A stretch of DNA of 64,000 nt from a bacterium 1XD21-13. Lineage in GTDB: Bacteria > Bacillota > Clostridia > Lachnospirales > Lachnospiraceae. The first letter of the stretch is position 1, and every line of letters starts with the position of its first letter. The translations under genes and the position numbers were made by a program. The stretch lies in NCBI GenBank assembly GCA_009917555.1, contig QZDX01000003.1, positions 1-64,000 of the forward strand, in the 5' to 3' direction. This document shows positions 57,803 through 64,000 of the stretch, piece after piece. Below the pieces are notes generated by a model that saw only the letters and a program-made list of their open reading frames with translations, ran no database searches and had not been told where the DNA came from.

Positions 57803-58794
57803 GGGAGCGCTTGGGACAGCTTCTCCTTGTGAGCGGCGTCCTGGCGACAGTGGAGATATTTCTTCTGACTGTCCGGGCAAGCCTGGGCATGGGGATTTAT
57901 ACGGCTTTTTGTTTTTATGGGGCGTATTTTTTTATTTCCTGGCAGGAATTTCAAAGGAAACGCATTTATTTTCAGAATATCAGGGAGAGCCTTGGGGCTC
58001 TCGATAAGAAATATCTTTTGCCGGAAATGCTGGATCGCCCGGTGAACCAGGAGGAGCGGCTGTTTAAGGAGATTTTAGAGGATCTGGGGAAGTCCATGGC
58101 GGATCATGTGAGCCGTTACAAAAATGCGGAAAGGGAGTATAAGGAATACATTGAGCTGTGGATTCATGAGGTAAAGACGCCTATTGCCGCAGGAAAGCTT
58201 ATGCTGGAGAATCACCGGATGGAGGAGGCAAAGGGGCTGTTAGAGGAGCTTGAGCGGATTGAGGGCTATACGGAGCAGGCGCTTTTTTATGCCCGGAGCG
58301 CCCATGTGGAGAAAGATTATCTGATTCGTGCCGTGAGTCTTAAGGACCTTGTGACCCAGGCGGTGAAGCGGAACAAGCGTGCCTTGATTGCAAAGGGGAC
58401 CTCTGTTGAGATGGAGGGGCTGGAAACCACTGTTTACAGTGATGAGAAATGGCTTGCCTTTATTCTGAATCAGATTTTGTCCAACAGTGTGAAGTATTCC
58501 GATAAGGAGTCCCTGAAGCTTTCCTTTACCGGAAATGAGGGGCAGGAGCAGACCAGCCTTGTGATTCGGGACAATGGGAGAGGGATCAGGAGCGGTGATC
58601 TGGACCGGGTGTTTGAAAAGGGCTTTACGGGAAGCCGGGGGAGACAGTCGGGGCAGGCCACGGGACTGGGGCTCTATCTCTGTCAAAAGCTGTGCCGCCG
58701 CCTGGGGCATGGGATTGAAATTGCCTCCAAAGAGGGGGAGGGATGTGAGGTAAGGCTGATTTTCCCCAAGGGGAGCTATGTGGATGTAAGATAA
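57781..58794 (+). CDS. BceS-like intramembrane-sensing histidine kinase
   Basis: This 337-residue kinase has two N-terminal helices (about 12-32 and 36-54) joined by only a few residues, the hallmark of intramembrane-sensing kinases. The DHp box YIELWIHEVKTPIAAGKLML (His about 128) is characteristic of BceS. The ATPase domain has ILNQILSNSVKYSDKE, IRDNGRGI and GLGLYLCQKLC. It senses through the BceAB transporter rather than directly. A 258-base gap with regulatory signals separates it from the transporter genes. Confidence 0.94.
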   Translation: MRYGVYVRERLGQLLLVSGVLATVEIFLLTVRASLGMGIYTAFCFYGAYFFISWQEFQRKRIYFQNIRESLGALDKKYLLPEMLDRPVNQEERLFKEILEDLGKSMADHVSRYKNAEREYKEYIELWIHEVKTPIAAGKLMLENHRMEEAKGLLEELERIEGYTEQALFYARSAHVEKDYLIRAVSLKDLVTQAVKRNKRALIAKGTSVEMEGLETTVYSDEKWLAFILNQILSNSVKYSDKESLKLSFTGNEGQEQTSLVIRDNGRGIRSGDLDRVFEKGFTGSRGRQSGQATGLGLYLCQKLCRRLGHGIEIASKEGEGCEVRLIFPKGSYVDVR

Positions 58795-58802
58795 AAACGG
58801 AA

Positions 58803-58868
58803 CCTTACAAAAATGAAAGGCAGGTGTAAGGAATTTCGATGGTACGTAGAGGATAAATTTTCTATAAT
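58803..58868 (+). promoter_or_regulatory. Candidate BceR operator and promoter of the bceAB-like genes
   Basis: CCTTACA (58803-58809) and TGTAAGG (58825-58831) form a 7-bp inverted repeat with 15 bases between. It ends 9 bases before the expected -35 position of TATAAT (58863-58868). The -35 itself is poor, as expected for an activator-dependent promoter. The arrangement matches how BceR-type regulators act in Bacillus. Confidence 0.6.
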
Positions 58869-58937
58869 CACAGTATAAAAATTCATCTATATCCTAGGGG
58901 ATTGTACAGATGATGCGGAACTACGGAACTGGAATCA

Positions 58938-59028
58938 GTAGTTCTTCGTACAGTGCCAGAAGGATTTGCGGGCACATGTTTCTGTGACCGAAAATTCTTC
59001 TAGATAAGGGGTACTGTATGAAGAACTA
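58938..59028 (+). promoter_or_regulatory. Inverted repeat in the leader of the bceAB-like operon
   Basis: GTAGTTCTTCGTACAGTGCC (58938-58957) pairs with GGTACTGTATGAAGAACTAC (59009-59028) at 18 of 20 positions, the rest G-U or A-C type. The sequence ACTACGGAACTGGAAT is also directly repeated on both sides, the second copy abutting the GGAGG of the ATPase gene. The stem could control access to that site. Confidence 0.5.
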
Positions 59029-59052
59029 CGGAACTGGAATGGAGGACGTACC

Positions 59053-59820
59053 ATGAGTGTGATTTTAAGTGTCAACAATATGGAAAAGTATTACGGAAGC
59101 AAGGGAAGCGTCACCAAGGCGGTGGACAATATCAGCTTCCAGGTGGAGGCTGGCGAGTTTGTGGGGATTATGGGGGCAAGCGGAAGCGGAAAGACCACCC
59201 TGTTAAATTGTATTTCCACCATTGACCGGGTGACAAGCGGCGAGATTCAGGTGGCGGGTCGTGATATCACAAAGCTTCGGGGAAATGCCTTAAATAAGTT
59301 CCGAAGAGAGGAATTGGGCTTTGTGTTTCAGGATTTTCATTTGCTGGATACGCTCACCGTTTATGAGAATATTGCACTGGCTCTGTCCATTCGCCGTATT
59401 TCACCGGGGAAAATTGAGAAAAGCGTAAGAGACGCAGCCAGACGGCTTGGGATTGGGGATATTTTAAATAAATACCCTTATCAAATCTCCGGCGGTGAAA
59501 AGCAGAGAACGGCATCCGCACGGGCGATTATTGGACAGCCGAAGTTGATTCTGGCAGATGAGCCTACGGGGGCTCTGGATTCCAAAGCATCCCGAATGCT
59601 GCTTGACTGCTTTACACAGATGAACCGGGAGCTTGGGGCAACGATTCTGATGGTGACTCACGATGCTTTTACGGCAAGCTATGCGTCCCGCATTCTGTTT
59701 ATTAAGGATGGCGGGATTTTTAGTGAGATCCGTAAGGGGGAAGAGGACAGAAAGAGCTTTTTTAATCAGATTATTGATGTGGTTACACTGCTGGGAGGTG
59801 ATTTGGATGATGCTGTTTAA
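59053..59820 (+). CDS. BceA-like ABC transporter ATP-binding protein
   Basis: This 255-residue ATPase has Walker [10 protein letters not shown] (about residues 39-47), Q-loop FVFQDFHLLDTLTVYENIAL, signature ISGGEKQRTASARAI and Walker B LILADEPTGALD. The LLDTLTVYENIALALS segment is typical of BceA. GGAGG lies 10 bases before ATG 59053, in the CGGAACTGGAATGGAGG context. It overlaps the permease gene by 14 bases. Confidence 0.95.
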   Translation: MSVILSVNNMEKYYGSKGSVTKAVDNISFQVEAGEFVGIMGASGSGKTTLLNCISTIDRVTSGEIQVAGRDITKLRGNALNKFRREELGFVFQDFHLLDTLTVYENIALALSIRRISPGKIEKSVRDAARRLGIGDILNKYPYQISGGEKQRTASARAIIGQPKLILADEPTGALDSKASRMLLDCFTQMNRELGATILMVTHDAFTASYASRILFIKDGGIFSEIRKGEEDRKSFFNQIIDVVTLLGGDLDDAV

Positions 59821-61831
59821 ATTATCTCTGCGGAATCTGAAAAAGAGTTTTCAAGACTATACGATCTATTTTCTCACACTGGTATTGGGGGTTGCGATTT
59901 TCTATGTGTTTAATGCTTTGGATTCTCAGGGAGTTATGCAGGCTGTTTCTGCTTCAACCAGAGAGATTATTGAGCTTATGCTTGCAATGCTTGCAGGTGT
60001 TTCTGTTTTTGTGTCTGTGATTCTGGGTTTTCTTATTGTGTATGCCAACAATTTTCTGATTCGGAAACGGAAAAAAGAGTTTGGGGTGTATATGACCCTT
60101 GGCATGGGCCGTGGGAGCATTTCCCGGATTCTTCTGGGGGAGACGGTGATTATCGGTCTGATTTCTCTGGCCGTGGGTCTGGTGATCGGCGTCTTTGCTT
60201 CTCAGCTCATGTCCATTCTGGTGGCACGGATGTTTGAGGTGGATATGACTTCCTTTACCTTTGTCTTTTCCCCGGGGGCGGCGGGAAAGACGGTGGTTTA
60301 TTTTGGAATCATGTATGTGCTGGTGATCCTTTTGAATGCCGGGGCGGTTTCACGGTATAAGCTTCTGGATCTTCTGACAGCCGGACGGAAAAATGAACGG
60401 GTGCGGATGAAGAATCCGGTTTTGTCAGGGATTTTGTTTGTATTTTCTCTGGGGATCCTGGCGTATTGCTACGCAAGTGTTCTGGGGATTTTTGGAAATG
60501 TGAATCAAAACCAGATGATGGTTTTGATCGGACTGGGAAGTGTGGGAACCTTTCTCTTTTTCTGGTCCCTGTCCGGGCTGATGCTGCGGGTGGTTCAGGC
60601 GAGAAAGGGATTCTACCTGAAAGAGCTGAACCTGTTTGTATTTCGCCAGATGAACAGCCGGATCAATACCATGGTTTGCTCTATGACGGTGATTTGCCTG
60701 ATGCTGTTTCTCACCATCGGGGTTCTCTCCTGCGGCGTGAGCGTGAATCAGTCTCTGAATGCGGAGCTGGAGGAATTGACACCTAAGGATGTGTGTATGA
60801 CAAAATCCATGGAATCAGGTGAAAAGCAGTCCCGGGAGGATGCGGACAAGGGGATTGAGACGTATCTTTCGGGGGAGGGGTTTGGTCTTTCGGAGGTGCT
60901 TCGGGAGGGGTACACGGAAATTACCTCTTATACGCTGCCCGGACTGACCTGGGAGAGTACCCTTGGGGCGAGCAAGGAGCAGGTGATGGAGCAGTTTCCC
61001 ATGCTGGACTGGACCCAGAGAGAGGAGCTGGTACCTCTTTCCCAGTATAACCGGATGGCGAAGCTCTACGGGATTCCTACCTATGAGCTTTCGGAGGATG
61101 AGTACCTGCTTTTGTGTACCTTTGATTCTATGAAAGCGATTCGGGATATGGCTCTTAAGGCAGGTGCATCCTTAAGTGTGGGAGGAAAGGCGTACACGCC
61201 CAAATATGCGGAGTGTCAGGAGGGGTACTTGAGTATGAGCAGCTCCCGGACGGTCCTGGGAATCTTTGTGCTGCCGGACAGTGCTTTTGAAAATGGGGAG
61301 CTTGTGCCTTATTGCAATTATCTGGCCGGGGATTACCGGGGGGATTCGGATGAGGAAAGGATGGACCTGGAGGAACGGATTGAGACGGCGACAAAGCGGA
61401 CTCCGATTTATGTGATTTCGAAGATGGCACTTCGGGAGAGCAGTGTCGGAGTTGGGGCGATTATAACTTTTATTGCACTTTATCTTGGGGTGATCTTTTT
61501 GATTTCCAGTGCGGCGGTTCTGGCACTTAAGGAGCTGTCGGAGGCTTCGGATAATCGGGACCGGTATGGGATTTTGCGGGAGCTTGGAGCAGATCAGGGG
61601 ATGATCCGCAGGGCACTGTTTCGGCAGATTGGGATTTTCTTTTTGCTCCCCCTTTCCTTGGCTTTTGTACATTCGCTTTTTGGGGTGCAGTTTGTGAACC
61701 GGATGCTGGTGCTTCTTAACGGTGGGTCGCAGATGGAGGCTATTTTGTTTACGGCGGTGTTTATTGCCATGATTTATGGGGGGTATTTTTTGGCTACTTA
61801 TTTGGGGAGTAGACGGATTATTGAGGAGTGA
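59807..61831 (+). CDS. BceB-like FtsX-type ABC permease
   Basis: This 674-residue membrane protein starts MMLFKLSLRNLKKSFQDYTI, the usual BceB opening. There are ten helices with a large extracellular domain of about 200 residues between the seventh and eighth (about residues 315-530), where antimicrobial peptides are recognised in known members. GGAGGTG lies 6 bases before ATG 59807; ATG 59810 is also possible. With BceR, BceS and BceA it forms a complete sensing and detoxification module. The exact peptide is not deducible. Confidence 0.95.
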   Translation: MMLFKLSLRNLKKSFQDYTIYFLTLVLGVAIFYVFNALDSQGVMQAVSASTREIIELMLAMLAGVSVFVSVILGFLIVYANNFLIRKRKKEFGVYMTLGMGRGSISRILLGETVIIGLISLAVGLVIGVFASQLMSILVARMFEVDMTSFTFVFSPGAAGKTVVYFGIMYVLVILLNAGAVSRYKLLDLLTAGRKNERVRMKNPVLSGILFVFSLGILAYCYASVLGIFGNVNQNQMMVLIGLGSVGTFLFFWSLSGLMLRVVQARKGFYLKELNLFVFRQMNSRINTMVCSMTVICLMLFLTIGVLSCGVSVNQSLNAELEELTPKDVCMTKSMESGEKQSREDADKGIETYLSGEGFGLSEVLREGYTEITSYTLPGLTWESTLGASKEQVMEQFPMLDWTQREELVPLSQYNRMAKLYGIPTYELSEDEYLLLCTFDSMKAIRDMALKAGASLSVGGKAYTPKYAECQEGYLSMSSSRTVLGIFVLPDSAFENGELVPYCNYLAGDYRGDSDEERMDLEERIETATKRTPIYVISKMALRESSVGVGAIITFIALYLGVIFLISSAAVLALKELSEASDNRDRYGILRELGADQGMIRRALFRQIGIFFLLPLSLAFVHSLFGVQFVNRMLVLLNGGSQMEAILFTAVFIAMIYGGYFLATYLGSRRIIEE

Positions 61832-61835
61832 GGAC

Positions 61836-62056
61836 GGACGGGACCGGAGCAGTCAGCCGCCGGAGGCTTTTCCATATCTGGTGTTCGGACAGTTCACGTA
61901 CATTCTATCTGCTATGAACGTACATTGCCTTTATTGATTGTTTAAGGTGGTTGCTTTTTGAGGTCAATGTTCGTTCATATCAGACAGCCTGTGCGTGAAC
62001 AGCCGGACACTGGATATTGGAAAAGCCTCCGGCGGCTGGCTGATCCGGTCCCTGTC
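61836..62056. repeat. Giant imperfect palindrome, about 220 bp
   Basis: The left arm (61836 to about 61928) and right arm (about 61964 to 62056) are reverse complements over roughly 90 bases with near-constant spacing. Shared blocks include GGACCGGA, CAGCCGCCGGAGGCTTTTCC, GTTCACG, TATGAACG and ACATTG. The centre is about 35 bases. It fills most of the gap between convergent bceB-like and ZIP genes. There is no coding frame in it. Confidence 0.8.
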
Positions 62057-62157
62057 TTTGGGGGCGGTTGGGTGTGGGACCTGGAAGTGAATGAGAGTTT
62101 AAGGTGATTGTGTTGACTAATTTAGAGGGAAGTGGGGGAAAAATTGCAGGAGTAATA

Positions 62158-62949
62158 TTAGCCCAGGGCAGTATCCAGGATCATCATTAGGGTGAAGCCT
62201 GTGGAGAAGAGGAGGGTGCCCAGGTTGGAGTGGGGGGCGGTGGAGGCTTCGGGGATTAGCTCTTCGACCACTACGTAGATCATGGCGCCGGCGGCGAAGC
62301 TTAAGAGGTAGGGGAGGGTGGGGAGGATGTGGCTTGCGGCTATGAGGGTCAGGAGGGCTGCCAGGGGTTCTACGACGCCGGAGAGGATTCCCTGGAGGAA
62401 TGCTTTTCCTTTTTTTATGCCCTCGGAGTGGAGGGGCATGGAGATGATGGCGCCCTCCGGGAAGTTCTGGATGGCGATGCCAAGGGACAGGGTAAGGGCG
62501 CCGGCGGCGGTGAGGGTTTCGCTTCCGGCTATCCAGCCTGCCAGGACGATTCCGACTGCCATGCCCTCCGGGATGTTGTGGAGGGTGACGGCGAGTATGA
62601 GCATGGTGGTCCGCTTTAGGTGGGAGTGGGGGCCCTCGGGCTCTTGGCTGTTTTGGTGCAGGTGGGGGATAGTTTTATCCAGAAGCAGCAGGAACAGGAT
62701 TCCGATCCAGAAGCCGGTGACTGCCGGAATAAAGGCGAATTGGCCCATCGCTGCGGACTGCTCCATGGCGGGGATGAGCAGGCTCCACACGGAGGCGGCT
62801 GTCATTACGCCAGCTGCGAAGCCGGTCAGGGCCTGCCGGAGACTGGGGCATAGGGTGCCGCTCATTAGGAAGACGCAGGCGGCGCCCAGGGAGGTACCGA
62901 TAAAGGGCAGGAGGATTCCCTGCAGGATACTCGCTGTCATTTCTTGCAT
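62158..62949 (-). CDS. ZIP-family divalent metal transporter
   Basis: This 263-residue membrane protein has eight helices and the two metal-site helices of the family: LAVTLHNIPEGMAVG (helix IV) and LGIAIQNFPEGAIIS (helix V). A short His-containing loop (LHQNSQEPEGPHSHLKR) lies between helices III and IV. ZIP proteins bring Zn, Mn or Fe into the cytoplasm. ATG 62949 is preceded by AAAGGAG; the frame is open to 63033, but the extra part lacks a site. No metal regulator gene is adjacent. Confidence 0.92.
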   Translation of the reverse strand: MQEMTASILQGILLPFIGTSLGAACVFLMSGTLCPSLRQALTGFAAGVMTAASVWSLLIPAMEQSAAMGQFAFIPAVTGFWIGILFLLLLDKTIPHLHQNSQEPEGPHSHLKRTTMLILAVTLHNIPEGMAVGIVLAGWIAGSETLTAAGALTLSLGIAIQNFPEGAIISMPLHSEGIKKGKAFLQGILSGVVEPLAALLTLIAASHILPTLPYLLSFAAGAMIYVVVEELIPEASTAPHSNLGTLLFSTGFTLMMILDTALG

Positions 62950-63060
62950 GTTGGTTTTGCTCCTTTGAAATGGAATGGATTTTGCATGGAAAAATGCTTT
63001 ATGTGTAGATTTTGTTGATTGGAGGGTTTTCATACGTGGAAATTTTTAAATGAATCCGGG

Positions 63061-63117
63061 AAGCAAGCATAAAAATTTGACTACAAGCAAGCTTGACGCA
63101 TCTTTTTATGTTTGCTT
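63061..63117. promoter_or_regulatory. Inverted repeat in the divergent zip/araC gap
   Basis: AAGCAAGCATAAAAA and TTTTTATGTTTGCTT pair at 14 of 15 around a 27-base centre that itself contains the palindrome CAAGCAAGCTTG. T runs follow on the plus strand. Since it lies upstream of both genes, it is more likely a leader attenuator or an operator region than an ordinary terminator. Confidence 0.5.
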
Positions 63118-63211
63118 TTTCGTTGTTTGAATTGTTATGAAAAATGAAGATATTTTACAAGACCTAGGAAAGGATTGGAGGTAAAATGGTTTTTGCAGGG
63201 AGGTGAGTTTG

Positions 63212-64000
63212 ATGAAAAAGGAAATACGGACAGTGGTATATGATGAGGAGCTTAAGATAGAGGCGTACCGGTTCGAGGGGATTGTGCAGCCCTTTCCCTG
63301 CCATTTTCATGAGCATTATGTCCTGGGGCTGGTGGAAAAGGGGGAGCGAGTGCTTTCCTTGAGAGATGGGGAGTATGCCATAGGGGAGGGGAGCCTCCTG
63401 CTTTTTAATCCGGGTGACAGCCATGCCTGTGTGCAGAGTGACGGGGGAACCTTTGATTACAGGGGGGTTAACATTTCTAAGGAGGTTATGCTGGACTTGG
63501 CTCATGAGGTCACGGGGAGGCGTGAGCTTACGGGCTTTTCCAGAAATGTAATCTGTGATGAGGAAGCGGGCTGCTGTCTGCGCTGTCTACATGAGATGGT
63601 TATGAGTGGAGAGGGAGGCTTTGGGAAAGAGGAAGCCTTGCTGCTTCTTGTCTCTCTTTTGATTGGAAATTATGGACAGCCCTTTGAGAGCTGCATCCCG
63701 GAGTGCAGGGAGGAGATTGAGAAAGCCTGTGAATATATGGAGCAGCATTTTATGGAACGCATTTATTTGGATCAGATATGCCGCCATGCGGGGCTTAGCA
63801 AGTCAACGCTGCTTCGTGCATTTACAAGGTCAAAGGGGGTGACGCCCTACCGCTATCTGGAGACCATCCGTATCAATGAGGCAAAAAAGCTGCTGGCCTG
63901 GGGGATTCCTCCTGTGGAGGCGGCCGTTCGGACAGGATTCTCGGATCAGAGCCATTTTACCAATTATTTTAATCAGTTTACAGGGCTTGCTCCGGGGATG
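63212..64000 (+). CDS. AraC-family transcriptional regulator (3' end outside window)
   Basis: The frame is open for 263 codons to the window edge. The N-terminal cupin-like sensor region has a His/Glu cluster (PCHFHEHYVLGLVEKGERVL; NPGDSHACVQ). The C-terminal two helix-turn-helix motifs are ERIYLDQICRHAGLSKSTLL with RAFTRSKGVTPYRYL, and VEAAVRTGFSDQSHFTNYFN. The last visible residues, FTGLAPGM, fit the usual end of the domain, so only some ten residues are missing. GGGAGGTGAG precedes ATG 63212. Its target may include the divergent ZIP gene or a gene beyond the window. Confidence 0.9.
   Translation, partial: MKKEIRTVVYDEELKIEAYRFEGIVQPFPCHFHEHYVLGLVEKGERVLSLRDGEYAIGEGSLLLFNPGDSHACVQSDGGTFDYRGVNISKEVMLDLAHEVTGRRELTGFSRNVICDEEAGCCLRCLHEMVMSGEGGFGKEEALLLLVSLLIGNYGQPFESCIPECREEIEKACEYMEQHFMERIYLDQICRHAGLSKSTLLRAFTRSKGVTPYRYLETIRINEAKKLLAWGIPPVEAAVRTGFSDQSHFTNYFNQFTGLAPGM

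Noticed and set aside
1-64000. CRISPR arrays, rRNA or tRNA genes
   Set aside because: No regularly spaced direct repeats, and no rRNA or tRNA-like sequence was noticed on reading.

Overview
The window looks like chromosomal DNA of a spore-forming gut Clostridium, most likely of the family Lachnospiraceae. The support is a complete spoIVA, the fhs-fchA-folD one-carbon cluster, luxS, BceRSAB-type modules, many ECF sigma factors, class B sortase with an SPKTG substrate, and strong Shine-Dalgarno sites with occasional TTG/GTG starts. This placement rests on gene content only; no search was run. I see no rRNA, tRNA or CRISPR array.

Layout. 1-300: tail of an unidentified gene. 0.5-8.5 kb: sugar ABC importer (ATPase, permease, binding lipoprotein), then a YesM/YesN-type two-component system and a second binding lipoprotein that probably acts as a sensor. 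8.5-18.1 kb: hybrid histidine kinase, YdcF-like protein, inositol-phosphatase-like protein, a charged hypothetical protein, AEC permease, luxS, mgtE with a long leader, and trpS. 18.3-25.4 kb: an ECF sigma factor cut in two by a 4.83-kb transposon (18346..23173) that carries an IS4-type transposase, a class B sortase and its SPKTG surface protein. The element has 12-bp inverted ends and a 10-bp target duplication; the anti-sigma gene follows. 25.5-29 kb: folate C1 genes. 29.2-32.7 kb: ECF sigma, membrane protein and ABC exporter. 32.7-37.8 kb: MATE pump divergent from a PucR-type regulator, NCS2-like permease and phosphoribosyltransferase. 37.9-39.4 kb: spoIVA.

39.6-46.8 kb is an accessory zone: orphan hicB, and a duplicated block (TrmH methyltransferase, DUF1266 lipoprotein, amidase) in which one copy is intact and the other is reduced to one lipoprotein gene flanked by relics of the other two. 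47.1-53.0 kb: a two-component system with an FtsX-type permease sandwiched between two ATPase genes. 53.0-55.9 kb: orphan PD-(D/E)XK protein, a third amidase relic, PIN toxin and antitoxin, and a broken AAA/nuclease gene. 56-57 kb: ECF sigma and zinc-finger anti-sigma. 57.1-61.8 kb: BceRSAB-like system. 62.1-64 kb: ZIP metal transporter and an AraC regulator that runs off the window.

The most notable observations are the sortase transposon inside the sigma gene, whose precise removal restores one reading frame; a terminator-ended structured leader upstream of the sortase; the decayed duplication with three amidase relic/intact copies; a palindrome of about 220 bp at 61.8-62.1 kb plus three smaller ones; and a FolD that lacks its catalytic lysine beside a separate cyclohydrolase gene.
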